Below, one piece after another: positions 35,432 through 46,507 of a stretch of DNA of 64,000 nucleotides. The notes under the pieces are model-generated. The model had not been told where the DNA came from and ran no database searches. It saw only the letters and a list, made by a program, of their open reading frames with translations. Made by a program: the position numbers and the translations under genes. Every line of letters starts with the position of its first letter. Positions within the stretch are counted from its first letter, which is position 1. This DNA comes from Dryocosmus kuriphilus (taxonomy: Eukaryota > Arthropoda > Insecta > Hymenoptera > Cynipidae): positions 102,140,442 to 102,204,441 of the forward strand of contig CM076197.1 of the NCBI GenBank assembly GCA_038277395.1, in the 5' to 3' direction.

Positions 35432-35484
35432 CTACATCCGTCTGCTGACAATGCTCATACACTGGTTGCTGATAAATGTCCATC
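35432..35484 (-). CDS. possible terminal exon of an unknown gene
   Basis: A good acceptor (TTTTTTTTTCCAG) precedes it on the minus strand. If joined in phase to the exon at 36611-36692, it reads 16 codons containing W-T-F-I-S-N-Q-C and stops at a TAG at 35432. In another frame it begins M-D-I-Y-Q-Q and stays open longer, so the reading is not certain. I do not recognise the protein. Confidence 0.3.
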
Positions 35485-35694
35485 CTGGAAAAAAAAATGA
35501 AGGTTAAAGAATAAACAAGTCTTTAATAAAATTATTTCTGAAATAATAGTTCAAATTAATGTTCTCTGATAAGTTTTTTCAATTAAATTTAATTACGGTG
35601 TCAATTTATTTATTTTCGTACATAGAATTTTTCATTTATTTTGCGAAATAGATTAAATTTCGAAATTATAGAATTAAAATGTTCATAAAAATTA

Positions 35695-36357
35695 GTGCTG
35701 TTACTTTCCTTCAAAGTATCGTGAAATGAAAGATTCGAAGCTTCGTATTCAAATATTCGAATATCGAAGTTAACGAAGTTTTGAAGAACAAAGCTTCGAA
35801 GTTTCAAGTCTTCGTTGTTTTCGAAGTTTTGAATATTTGAAGGTTTAAAATAGAAAATTTAAAAAAATCATTTGCTTGCTCTTTTTAGCGGTTTAAATGT
35901 TTTTTGAGTAAAAAATAATTGGATATTTTTGAAAAAGCACGCAATTTTTTAAAAAATTATGTATGTAATATGTATATAAAGTATTCAATTTACGTCCTTA
36001 TTAAGAGTTAAAAATATTTTTAAAAAACCCAAAAGCTTATTATTTTCTCTTTTTGACTGTTTAAATGTTTCATATATGTAACAACTAATTCATAAGGTAA
36101 AGCGGGAGAATACGTAAATGTGGGTAAGACGTAAATTAAACATTTTAAATAATGCTGCACACATAATTTTAAAGAAAATCGCATTTTCGAAAAAAAATTC
36201 AAAACTTCGAATAACGAAGTATGATTTGTATTCGAAATTTGAAGCTTCGAAGACACTTCGATTATTCGAATTTATTAACTTCGCTTCGTTTCTTCAAAAT
36301 ACTTCGAAGATTTGAAGATTCGAAATATTCAAAGAGTAACATCCCTACATTTGACAC
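35695..36357. mobile_element. CTTCGAA-rich MITE, possibly hAT-like
   Basis: The left end TAGTGCTGTTACT and the right end (complement TAGGGATGTTACT) are inverted. Both halves are packed with CTTCGAA/TTCGAAG motifs (35730-35840 and 36180-36330). It lies in the presumed intron between the exons at 36611-36692 and 35432-35484. The TAGGGATGTTACT-type end is common in hAT-like MITEs, a recollection rather than a database result. No clear 8-bp duplication was found. Confidence 0.55.
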
Positions 36358-36610
36358 AAACACACACACACACAAACTCATTTTATTTAGAATTTAGATA
36401 GCTTGCTACAAAGTTGAATACACAAATGTTAACCTCAGAATTAATAATATCAATAAAAAATTAATTTTCACGCTGAAAAATAGGTTTCCATTTTCCACTA
36501 AGGTTCAAGTAAAAATTCTAAAATTAATGGAATTGTAGATGGATTAATGGAATAGTGTTAAAAGTGATAGATTTGAGGTTAGGTTGACTCATGATATAAA
36601 AGTAACGTAC

Positions 36611-36692
36611 CTCTCAAAGAACTGACAGCTTCCTCAAATACACCCAGCGGCTCTAAAAATTCCGTTAGACTATCAGGAGTTTTACAAGAATC
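36611..36692 (-). CDS. possible internal exon of an unknown gene
   Basis: On the minus strand it is preceded by TTTGTTTAG and followed by the strong donor GTACGT, which gives 27 codons plus one base. The reading has D-S-C-K-T-P-D-S-L-T-E-F-L-E-P-L then G-V-F-E-E-A-V-S-S-L-R, an ordinary-looking acidic helical segment in an otherwise AT-rich intronic background. I do not recognise the family. It was found from its splice context and is too short for ORF listings. Confidence 0.4.
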
Positions 36693-36699
36693 CTAAACA

Positions 36700-38057
36700 A
36701 ACACATTTTTCAATTAAATATTGACAGTCATTTTGTAGCCTCAAAACATGCAATTTTTGGCTTTCGCAGTATTTTCTCGTTAATATATGTACTGTGCGTC
36801 AAAGTGAAAATGGCCCAGGTTGGCGATATTCGCGGTGGGCACGAAAATGCGAAATCTGGTGGCATCTTAACGAAGCTCTATGTGCAGGCTCGTCATGTTT
36901 ATTTATCATGCAAAATATAGTCTGGTTACTCTAATTTTACGTCTAATTTTTATAAAAAGTGATGACCAGCTTAAATGCCGAGTAGAATATATTGTTTGAG
37001 TGTTGTATTATAATAGCGGTAAGTATTCATGTTGTAATATTCATAGGGCAGAGCAGCAATAAAATAAATTGTGCATCATGCTTATAGGTTCGTTTGTTGT
37101 GTCATACGTTAAAAAAATTATAATTAGACAATTATTAATGTCCTGTCCACAATTATTATTAATAATGTTGTAAATTGTTTGAAAAATTGTAAATTGTTTG
37201 TAAAATCATATGGAAATACCTTATTTTTCGTTTCACAATCAACAAGCTCCACACTTCACATATGCTTTGAAAACTGCTTCCCTATTCTTTAAAATTGATT
37301 ACAACAATAAAAAAATCATTTCACTCGTTTTATACAAAAAATTTACAAGATTAATATTAATAATTAGCGAAAAAAAAACAATAATATTTTTTTTTCTTTC
37401 AAATATGACACAAGAACCTAACTTATAAGCATCTTCACAACATTCCTTTTTTGCTACTCTACCAGTGCGTATATATATCTGACTGCTGAATTGGAATTCA
37501 ACATTTAAACAATATATTTCACACCGCTTTTAAGCGGGACGTCACTTTTGATCAATATTAAACGTTATCAATTACGACTCTACTTGTAAACATTACAAAA
37601 AAGAGCCTGCTTTCAGACCACGTGACGCAATCAGACCAATCAGATGATTGCGATTGCAGCGCCTCTGTAGTTCGTGCCCATCGCGAATAGAGTCACGCAA
37701 ATGAGGCTAGCCAGAATTGCAGATAAATTGCCCGTTTAAAATCTAGATCTAGATCTAGGTCGATTCATAAAACTTCACATAGGATGCTCCCGAATTCGAT
37801 AATTGACACTTGACAAACGGAGCCATTTTCTTTTGCATTACACATACTTGTATGAAATAATAGTTGATATGAACTTACCATCAAGAAATTGCTTTCGCTC
37901 ATCGATGCAAAAAGCACTATACAAGAAAAAAGATTTGTTTGCAAATATATTTCACTTTATTTATTTTTTCAACGGACCCGACTCGACTGACGCGACGCGG
38001 CGCTCCAGTGTCTACTGGCTTTACCAAAATAGAAATGAAACATTTCTGAATGCAAAT
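36700..38057. other. mostly gene-less stretch
   Basis: An ATTCGCG(G/A)TGGGCACGAA phrase near 36825-36850 recurs inverted near 37672-37690, hinting at another decayed foldback. A CTAGATCTAGATCTAG palindrome lies at about 37740. No domain-bearing ORF was found. Confidence 0.35.
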
Positions 38058-38365
38058 ACCCACGCAGAAAAATATGTGCTTTGCCAACGGTGACGATCGG
38101 TCCAGTACTGATACAACGCCGTTACCCAACCGTCGATCGCCAACGCTGGGCCAGTACCGGATACCAATATTGTTGCAGCGACCAATATGGCCGCTGCTGC
38201 TGCGCCGGGGCAATGTACAGTATGCCTTACGTTAACCAGAGAGTGTTAACTTGACTATCTATGTCAAAAGTCTGATTTCCCGCAAAAAAAAGTTCGTGCA
38301 CATTTTTATTATTTCGATTTTATGCTTGTGCACAGTCTTTATATGATGTCAGCTTCTACGAAGTA

Positions 38366-39623
38366 CGAGGGTGGCCTGAAAAGTTTCCGACCTAACCATG
38401 ATACAAGACATTTTTTCTTAATTTTTTTTTTATTTTTCTACATAGTCTCCTTGTAACTCTACACACTTCTCCCAACAATGCTCCCATCTCTCTAACCCGT
38501 CCAAATAGTACTCAGCGTTTTTCTCTGCAAAATAATTGTTCACGAAGGTGATTGCCTCCTCATTTGACGAAAACCTCTCTCCTCCGAGGGCAGTTTTTGG
38601 ATGAGGAAACAAAAAGAAGTCGCTTGGGGCTAAATCTGGTGAGTAAGGCGGATGGTCAAGCAGTTCAAACTGTAATTCATGGATTTTCGCCATGGCGACC
38701 GCTGAGGTGTGAGACGGCGCGTTGTCTTGGTGAAACAGGATTTTCTTTTTCTGCAAATGTGGCCGTTTTTTTGCAATTTCTGCCTTCAGCTTGTCAAGTA
38801 ATGATGCGTAGTATACACCTGTATTGGTTTTTCCTTTTTGAAGATAATCGATTAAGATAACTCCATGACTATCCCAAAAAACAGTCGCCATCACTTTCCC
38901 AGCCGAAAAAACAGTTTTTGCTTTTCTTGGAGCCGGTTCCCCCTTTGCAGTCCACTGTTTTGACTGTATTTTTGTTTCGGGCGTATAATGGTGTATCCAA
39001 GTTTCATCTACAGTAATTAATCGGCACCAAAACTCGGATTTATTGCGCCTAAACTGCACCAAATGAGCGTTGGAAATGTTCATTCGAACATGTTTTTGGT
39101 CTAACGTGAGCAAACGCGGCACCCAACGCGCAAACAGCTTTCTCATGACTAAATCTTGATTTAATATGTGAAAAACACGTTCTTTAGAAATTTTCATAAC
39201 CTCTGCACCATTTGGTGAACTTTAGCGATGTTATCGTCAGTAGTTGCAGTTTTTGGACGTCCCGAACGTTCATCGTCTCCCAAGCTCTTACGTCCACGTT
39301 TAAATTCAGCTGCCCAAAATTTCACTGTGGTAAATGATGGAGCATTATCCCCATACACACTGTCCAACTCATCTTTGATTTGCGTAGGCGTATTGCCTTT
39401 CAAAAACAAATATTTAATGACAGCTCGATACTCAATTTTTTCCATTTTCACAAAAACACTCACATCGACTCACTCAAACGACTGTCAACTAAAAACTGCG
39501 CGTCCAAAGTGGCTGAAACTTTGGTGGGTGACTGTCAAAAGATGCACAACTACATTCACTAGCTTTCATTGACGAGTGCTGCTATCTTCATGTTGAGGTC
39601 GAAAACTTTTCAGACCACCCTCG
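38366..39623 (-). mobile_element. mariner transposon, nearly complete (1258 bp)
   Basis: Inverted ends read CGAGGGTGGCCTGAAAAG and its near-complement, flanked by TA on both sides (38364-38365 and 39624-39625), the mariner target duplication. Length is typical for the family. The transposase runs on the minus strand in two overlapping pieces. Confidence 0.9.
38430..39463 (-). pseudogene. mariner transposase (DD34D) broken by a small deletion
   Basis: The N-terminal piece (39194-39463) has the helix-turn-helix start with E-Y-R-A-V-I-K and D-E-R-S-G-R-P-K and ends at V-H-Q-M-V-Q. The second piece (38430-39197) begins within I-S-K-E-R-V and carries V-D-E-T-W, H-Q-D-N-A-P-S-H and S-P-D-L-A-P-S-D, with exactly 34 residues between the last two catalytic aspartates. 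About 13-15 residues normally lying between M-V and I-S-K-E-R are missing and the frame shifts there. The catalytic core is otherwise intact to the usual G-D-Y-V-E-K end. Confidence 0.9.
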
Positions 39624-40489
39624 TAAGTATACATCTAAATCCATTACAATATCCCATTAACTAAGCTCCAAAATGTACATTTTTGTCGTCCTTTCTTTGA
39701 TGAATTTTTAGAGGTTAGAAATACTTAAAAATCGCCGCGACCCTGAACTTTAATTACAACTAATAATAAGGATTTCATTTTATGTATTAATGTATTCTAT
39801 TTATTAATGTATTTATGTATTTTATGCTCGTAAAACATCAAAATATCCCCAAAAATATGCACTGTATAATAGCACCGGTTTAGCACTGTTAAACAGTACT
39901 GGATCAGGATTGTATTCCAGTGTTGGACCAAGGTTATATGTCAGTAGTGAACCAAGGTTGTATTCGAATACTGGACCAAGGTTGTATGCCAGTACTGGTC
40001 GCCAGCACTGATACAACGTATCACGGAGTAATCATTCCAGCGTTGTCCCAACGGTTGGCGGCCAACGGTCGACATCGGCAAACAACGTTGGCCCAGTACT
40101 TTGCCGATCGTTTTTTTCTACGTGGGTAGCTTCTCTCTATGTCAGCATAGGCCAGTATTGTTGGTACCACTGCACTTCTATCACAGTGGTGGGAGGCTGC
40201 TGTAGATTCACTTCTGTCGGAGTGAAACTAAATGTATTGCACAATGAGTTGTCGCTCCTTTGGAGCGGTAGGCATGCTCACTCTTAGTTTGTAGTGAAAA
40301 GAACCACTCGAGAGATGGAGTGAACTATTATTCACTATATTTTGGAGTGGAAATGTTCACTCTAATGGAAAGAGTGATGATGATCACTCCATTGGACTGA
40401 CTTAATCACTCTTATGGAGTGGATAAAGCATTCACTTCAGTATTGGATTTGAAATTCTCACTTCAAGAAATTTAGAGAGCAGATTTCAT

Positions 40490-41099
40490 ATCCTGAAAAT
40501 ACTTTGAATTCTATGAAAAAGTATATAATATGGATCCCGAATAAGAGTACTTCTTTTGCATATATGTTTACTTTGTAATTAATTTTACTATAACTGAAAC
40601 TTTCTTTTAGCTTTCTATAAGATTATTTCCAGTTTAGAGACTTTAATGTCTTTTCATGTAGGACATATAGGTCCACATTTTATGGGTAATGTAGTAATCT
40701 GCATAGAGAATTCTCGGACCACACTGGATTCGCCGCTGGTTGGTAATTTCGTTTGATTACATTCAAGGGTCAGTCCTACAGTTCGATCCGTTGAAATCGG
40801 GAACGATATTTGGGCTTTCGAGTAAGTACTTACAAACAGTGTGGATAGGTGTTTCGAGTGGATGATTCACGGGAGTAGCTGCTACATTTACGCTTGCACT
40901 GAATGATGTGTCAAGTATAGGCACATCTCGTGTTCGACCTCATTCGTGCATCACCTATATCAATTATCCACTCGAGTCTATTCAAAATTTAAGAATTTCA
41001 TTCAAATTTTCGGTACCTCTCGATTGCAAAGTAATTTAAACTTTACGATCCCGTAAAAGAGAGGAACAATCTACCTCAAAGTAGTGAAAATTATTTACG
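40490..41099. other. gene-less sequence interrupted by the 41100 mariner
   Basis: A moderately GC-rich patch (40690-40970) has no recognisable exon. The sequence resumes beyond 44398 on the far side of the mariner. Confidence 0.35.
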
Positions 41100-42074
41100 A
41101 GGTGTGATCAAAAAGTAAGGTGACTTTTTACTTTTATCAAAAAATATTTATTTATTCATCAATATTGATGTTGTCCCCTTCAAAGTAATCCCCCTCGGAT
41201 ATAATACATTGGTGCCAGCGCTTTTTCCAATCCTCAAAGCATTTCTGATAAGAACTTTTTCGTATAGCCTTCAGCTCTTCCAGCGATGCGGTCTTTATCT
41301 CCTCAATCGTCGCAAAACGCCGTCCTTTCATGGGTCTTTTCAGTTTTGGAAACAGGAAAAAGTCACAGTGAGCCAAATCTGGTGAATACGGTGGCTGAGG
41401 CATGATTATGGTGTTGTTATTGGCCAGAAAATTACGAACAAGCAATGACGTGTAACCTGGCGCATTATCGTGGTGCAATAACCATGACTGGTTTTTCCAC
41501 AATTCCGGACGTTTTTTTCGTATTGCTTCACGCAAACGGCGCATAAGTTCAAGCTAATACTCTTTATTAACTGTGCGACCTTGTGGTGAGAACTCCTGAT
41601 GCACTACGCCATGAGAATCGAAGAAAATGGTAAGCAAAACCTTGACATTTGATCGAACTTGGCGTGCTTTTTTTGGTCCTGGTGATCCAGAATGCTTCCA
41701 CTGGGACGATTGAGCCTTAGTTTCGACGTCATAACCATATACAGTGAAACCTCTCTTAGCGGACACCTCCCAATATCGGACACCTCCACTAACGGACAAT
41801 TTTCAGATGCACCGGCGAAATTACATTGCTTCTTATGGGAAGAAAACCTCTCAATATCGGACCCTCTCTGTAGCGGATACCTCGACTAACGGACACCTAT
41901 TTTACCATAATAACGGACAGTTGGTCATGAACTACGTGTTGCGTGAATCGCATCGTATTGTGTTTGTAAATAGATTTACCATCGCGTAATCGTAGACTCG
42001 CGTCAATTTCGTATAAATCTTGATTTCAGTCTGCTTATCTTTGTCACTGCGCGCACATAGTACGCTTTATTAAA

Positions 42075-43564
42075 ATATCGCAGAAAAGAAAACGGTTGAC
42101 TGTTAAAGATAAATTTGAGTTAATACAAGTTTGCGAAAAAGAAAAATTGAGTGCTCGTGAATTATCGGAAAAGTTTGGTATAGGAAAAATTCAAGCTAAT
42201 GACATCATACAAAATAAGAAATATTGGATTGATCTGCACAAGAAAAATAAAGATGAGTGTTCAAAGAAAGCGTTTCCAAAGCCCGATACAGCCGTTGTAG
42301 ATAGTGTAGTATGTGAATGGTTTTGTCAGATGCGTTCTAGAAATATTCCAGTATCAGAGCCAATGATACAAAAAAAAAGCTCGAGAAGTAGCCCAACAAT
42401 TGAAAATTACCAATTTCACTGCATCTAATGAATGGTTAGAAAAATTTCGACGTTGACATCAAATTTCATTTAAAGCTATGTGTTAAACGTGTCTCTGTTG
42501 ATGATGCTGTTTTGCAAAATTGGTTTAGTAAAGTAAAAGAAAAATGTAATGTCTATGGAGACAGTGAGGGAAAAATGTCAAAGGAGCGACTAACAATAAT
42601 GTTTTGTGTTAACATGCTTGGCGAGTTTGAAGGTCCACTTATTATAGGAAAAGCAAAAAAACCAAGCAAGATGCTTTCGAAAAATTGATTTAAGCTCTTT
42701 AAAAGTTGACTGGCGATATAATGCGCGTACGTGGATGACACAAGAAATCATGTTATCGTGGTTGTCAAAATTAAATAATAAGATGAAAAGACTCGGTAGA
42801 AAAATTATTTTAGTTCTTGATAATGCTGCTTGTCATCCTAAATTGGAGTTTTCAAATATCACATTGGTATTTTTACCAGCTAATGCCACATCAGTCTGTC
42901 AACCATTAGACCAAGTTAAGCTAAAGAATAAAAAATTAAATAAGAAAAATAGTAATATAGTTTTGTATTTTTAGGCATCATTCAAAATTTTAAGATTCAC
43001 TACAGAATAGAAGTGTTAAAATTTTTATTATCTAAATATGATTGTGCTGAGTCAGCTAATGATTTATCAAAAAGTATTAACGTATTGGATGCTATATTTT
43101 GGATCAAGTTGGCTATGACAGACATTAAAAGCACAACTGTCTACAATTGCTTTGTAAAAGCTGGTTTCAAAGCAACTGAAAGCACCACTGAGAATGGAAT
43201 GGATAATTCAGACGCTGAACTGCAAAATCTTTTGAAGCCTTTTGGAAATTCTGCTGAAAGTTATATTCATATAGACGATGACGTAAAAACAGAGAATACA
43301 TCTGATAATACTGCTGATCTAATCTTACATGCGATTAAAGGAAATGAAGAAGAAGAAGATGACTCGCAGGAACGTGAAAATTTGGGAGCAATAATATCTA
43401 GCAACGAAGCTTTAGACTACGGGTTACGACTAAAAGAATATTTTTTGAATAATAACGATGCAGTAGGATTAGATTTGATTTCGCGTGTTCAAATGCATGT
43501 TGAGAACCATGTCGCTACAAAACCAAAAAAGCAAACTTCAATTCTAAATTTCTTCAAAAACTGA
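42075..43564 (+). pseudogene. Tigger (pogo, CENP-B-like) transposase pseudogene
   Basis: The N-terminal HTH (L-S-A-R-E-L-S-E-K-F-G-I-G) opens 42096-42428. A shift at an A run near 42370 moves the frame, which continues A-R-E-V-A-Q-Q-L and T-A-S-N-E-W-L-E-K-F-R with two stops. The segment carrying the first catalytic aspartate (A-D-E-T-G type) is deleted near 42560, where V-Y-G joins S-K-E-R-L-T. 42735-42914 has L-D-N-A-A-C-H-P and Q-P-L-D-Q. A 59-bp insertion follows and the frame resumes with G-I-I-Q-N-F to 43564 (acidic C-terminus ending N-F-F-K-N). It cannot encode an active enzyme. Confidence 0.85.
42915..42974 (+). other. 59-60-bp insertion in the Tigger gene resembling a tiny intron
   Basis: The segment begins GTTAAG and ends TTTTTAG, is AT-rich, and separates the conserved P-L-D-Q from G-I-I-Q-N-F. 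Removing it as GT-AG (60 nt) leaves the frame off by one base, while removing 59 bp restores it. It may be a decayed intron or a simple insertion. Confidence 0.4.
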
Positions 43565-44400
43565 TGATAATTAAATAATGACTTTTTATCTAGAAATATG
43601 TACTAATCTTTCATATGACAACCCAAAATGCCTCAGCCTCCCAATAGCGGACACCTCCATAACGGACACTTTTTGCCGTGCACCGTCGCGTCGGTGTCCG
43701 CTATGGAGAGGTTTCACTGTATTCATGTTTCATCATCTGTTATGATCTTTTTGAGCAAGTCTGGGTCGCCGTTGACGTCATTCAACAGCTCCTGATCGAT
43801 GCTCACGCGACGGATCTTTTGGTCAAAATTTAGCAATTTCGGAACAAACTTCGCTGACACACGTCTCATGCCCAAAATATCCACTAAAATTGCTTGGCAC
43901 GAGCCAAACGAGATGCCGACATCATCAGCAACTTCTCTAATGGTAATTCGACGATTCGCGAACATTATTTTCTTCACTTCTTCAACATTTTCATCAATTG
44001 TTGACGTGCTGGGACGTCCAGGGCGAGCTTCGTCATTAACATCTTCTCGGCCTTCCCGAAAGAGCTTGTACCACTTATAAACATTTTTTTTACTCAGATT
44101 ACACTCACCGTATGCCACTGTCTACATTTCAAGTGTTTTGGAGCACTTAATTTCATTTTTTACACAAAATTGGATGCAAATTCTTTGATCTATTTTTTTC
44201 GACAGCAGAAAATCGCCGAGCACGCAAAACACTTCTAAACCTTTATGCCTCTCACAAACAAACAAAAAATGCAATATAGCTGAAACTGTGCACATTTGTT
44301 TGGGACGAGTGTACCAACATAAGAAAAAAAGAAAACGAATATCGACTGTACGCATGCCGCGAAATTCAAAAAGTCACCTTACTTTTTGATCACACCTCGT

Positions 44401-45648
44401 ATACGGTAAAAGCAAGGAGTGTTAGAATGCAAGTACTACATGATCTATTTTAGAACACAAATTGTTACCACACCATTCTATTCTCACGCGAGAAACGTCC
44501 TTTACTGAAAAAAGTAGGAGAATTAATCACTGATAAGTTGTAGAGACATAAAGTGTTCATGGAAAAAAAGTGGTACTTATTACAAGCACTATTCTGCAAA
44601 CGAACTTCAATCCATCGATACCGCGGACGTGTTCCATGATATATGTATACCGCTTGTACTTATTGAATACATAATGGCATAATAAATTCTGAAATACCGC
44701 GACGCCGACATCGTCAAAGCGGGATGATGCGCGTTAGCTCGGAAAGATTATTTAAATTCGTAAATTATCAAAAGAATCGTCGGCCTCTCACGAGTTTACA
44801 ATAAACGATTGATTTGCGAACCCATATAAGGGGGAGACAAAGTCATACGTGTGCCTCTGCTCGCCTCTCTACACAGAGAATCGATACAAGAAATTGATAT
44901 AAACGATTTCTCCTCTCTCTCTTCCACTTCACCTCTCTTTATTTGCTCTCCTTTTTTCTCCTCCTTAAGGTGGCTACCGTCGGTAACCGGTAGCCTGTCG
45001 ATCGTTATGCTAATTTACACACATCAACATTAATATGGATTATTTATTATTGACGCAGCTATGACTTACGTTTATTACTTTCACCTCCGATAATATTGAG
45101 CGTTTTTGCTCGACTTGTAAATTGTAAATGGCAATAGGACGTAGTCGCGGAAGATCGGGAAATCAATAATAATTTCACGATTTTTCTACATGAGATGGGT
45201 TGTTACTGAAATATTATGTACATGAAAGAGATAATTAAAGGGGTGAAATTGGATGCTAATCTTTGAGGCTTATGTAATATTACGCAGTCGAGGTGCCTCG
45301 TTACGATACTTGAGCATGATCCCGTGAAGGTAAACGTTGTACAGAGTTACTCAATTACAGAGCTGTACAGATTCATGGTAACCACTCAGTTTGCCGCCTT
45401 CATTGTAAAGTATGAGAATTGTATTGTTTATGGTTATTGGGAATTATAAATTTCACGTTAAAAAATATCAATCAATTATATTTTATTTATGAAGATCTAG
45501 ATACAAGCTCACATATATTTTTTTTTTTTTTGAGAAATCTATTAAGTATAATGATCATATACTTCATAGCAATTTTTAGTTCTGAAACTTTAATGCATTT
45601 CAAATCCTTTTCAAAGGAACAGCGCGTCCCAGATAATGCCAATTTTGA
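44401..45648. other. gene-less stretch with a CpG-richer patch
   Basis: 44580-44990 is GC-richer, with CCATATAAGGGGG near 44822 and a pyrimidine-rich run at 44905-44960. No exon was recognised. Confidence 0.35.
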
Positions 45649-46507
45649 GACAGAAAAAGTTGCATAACTTTCTTTTTTATTCGCTTTTTTGACCGCATTT
45701 CGATGATTTCAGGAAAAATTATGATTGAATGAACAAAATTTGTGTTCAGTTGACCATAGACATTTTATTCAATCAATAAAAGTTTTTGGTTGACTCATTT
45801 GATTGATTTTAGAAAATATTTTATTGAATGAACCAAATTTTTTTTGTTGAATCTAGCAAATACTTTTGAAGAGAATTTTACTAGAATAAAACAAAATATT
45901 TGATTGATTCAACTAAAATATTTTGTTAAAAGCATCTTAAAAGGAAGAATCGAATGGTGGCTCTAGAAAAAGTCATTCTTTTCCAAACATTTTCAAGATT
46001 AGTCATAAAATCATAAATTGGAAGGGTTTTCTGAGAGAGACGCTCGTCCTTTATTCATTAGTTTATGTCATACCTGGTACAGAAAATCCATATTTAAGTT
46101 ATTATTTTATAAATAAACTTGCTGAAAATAAAAACGTAATTGTGTGATTAAGTGAAAAATATGCAAGATTGTTTGAATCGGCGTGATTAGTTGAGTTTGC
46201 GTGAATAAGTTTTTATTTGATAAGTGTTAACAAAACGATCTCTTCTTGCGGTATTTATTAGTTAAATAAATTACTAAAAAATTATGACAAGATGAGATAA
46301 TTCCACAGTAAGCCATTTTGCAACCTTTGCTTCGATCAGTTAAAATTTTTACTTGGATCAACCAAAAGATATGGTATAGTCAAACAAAATGCATTAACCA
46401 ACAATTTTTCTTCGGTCATTCAAATATTTTATTGCCCATATAATAACCATATTTTAGGGCTGAATCTACCACATTTTTGTTGATTCATCCAAATCTTTTT
46501 CTGGGTG
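45649..46507. repeat. possible MITE with TTGATTCAACCAAAAT-like subterminal motifs
   Basis: Weak inverted ends (CAGAAAAAG near 45651 and CTTTTTCTG near 46494) bracket many variants of TTGAWTSAACCAAAAT concentrated near both sides (45720-45920 and 46330-46500). There is no ORF. Boundaries are uncertain. Confidence 0.35.

Larger units (their letters stand above)
38058..40128. mobile_element. CCCACG-ended inverted-repeat element, host of a mariner insertion
   Basis: Left end CCCACGCAGAAAAA and right end TTTTTCTACGTGGG are inverted, and TA flanks both (TA-CCCACG...CGTGGG-TA). The left (to about 38230) and right (from about 39840) subterminal parts share CCAGTACTG, AACGTTGG and CGATCGG-like motifs, and the right side has a tandem CTTGGTCCA...TACAACC pattern. 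No transposase belongs to it. The mariner at 38366-39623 sits inside. Confidence 0.6.
33737..40484. mobile_element. possible 6.7-kb composite element with GGAGTGA-rich inverted ends
   Basis: The left end reads CTCTCTAAATTTCTTGGAGT (from about 33739) and the right end is its complement with one or two changes, finishing near 40482. The first 290 bp or so inside each end are packed with GGAGTGA or its complement: about 33737-34030 left and 40195-40484 right. Each cluster has the terminal sequence on its outer side only, which fits two ends of one element better than two separate MITEs. Transposase-binding motifs are commonly repeated near ends in this way. The interior is full of later insertions and no transposase of its own was recognised. 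Confidence 0.45.
41742..43719 (+). mobile_element. pogo/Tigger transposon nested in the mariner
   Basis: Ends read CAGTGAAACCTCTCTTAGCG and complement CTATGGAGAGGTTTCACTG, flanked by TA (41740-41741 and 43720-43721). The subterminal region repeats GCGGACACCTC-like phrases at both ends. It encodes one broken CENP-B/Tigger-type transposase on the plus strand. It is younger than the mariner it interrupts. Confidence 0.9.
41152..44180 (-). pseudogene. mariner transposase, interrupted and with nonsense codons
   Basis: Pieces in order on the minus strand: an N-terminal start (to about 44122, F-C-V-K...S-K-T-L-E-M then TAG), 43723-44118 (R-P-G-R-P-S-T-S, K-I-I-T-D-D-E-T, then TGA where tryptophan is expected), the Tigger insertion, 41554-41740 (Y-G-Y-D-V-E-T-K, S-H-G-V-V-H, N-K-E-Y then TAG), and 41152-41544 (L-H-H-D-N-A-P-G-Y-T, S-P-D-L-A-H-C-D, ending near the TIR). 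At least three nonsense changes lie in a single otherwise shared frame, so decay is mainly by point mutation plus the insertion. Confidence 0.9.
41100..44398 (-). mobile_element. mariner transposon split by a Tigger insertion
   Basis: Ends CGAGGTGTGATCAAAAAGTA and complement, flanked by TA (41098-41099 and 44399-44400). Removing the inner pogo/Tigger element (41742-43719 plus one TA) leaves about 1.3 kb, a normal mariner length. The insertion lies inside the transposase gene, right after the first catalytic aspartate motif. Confidence 0.9.
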
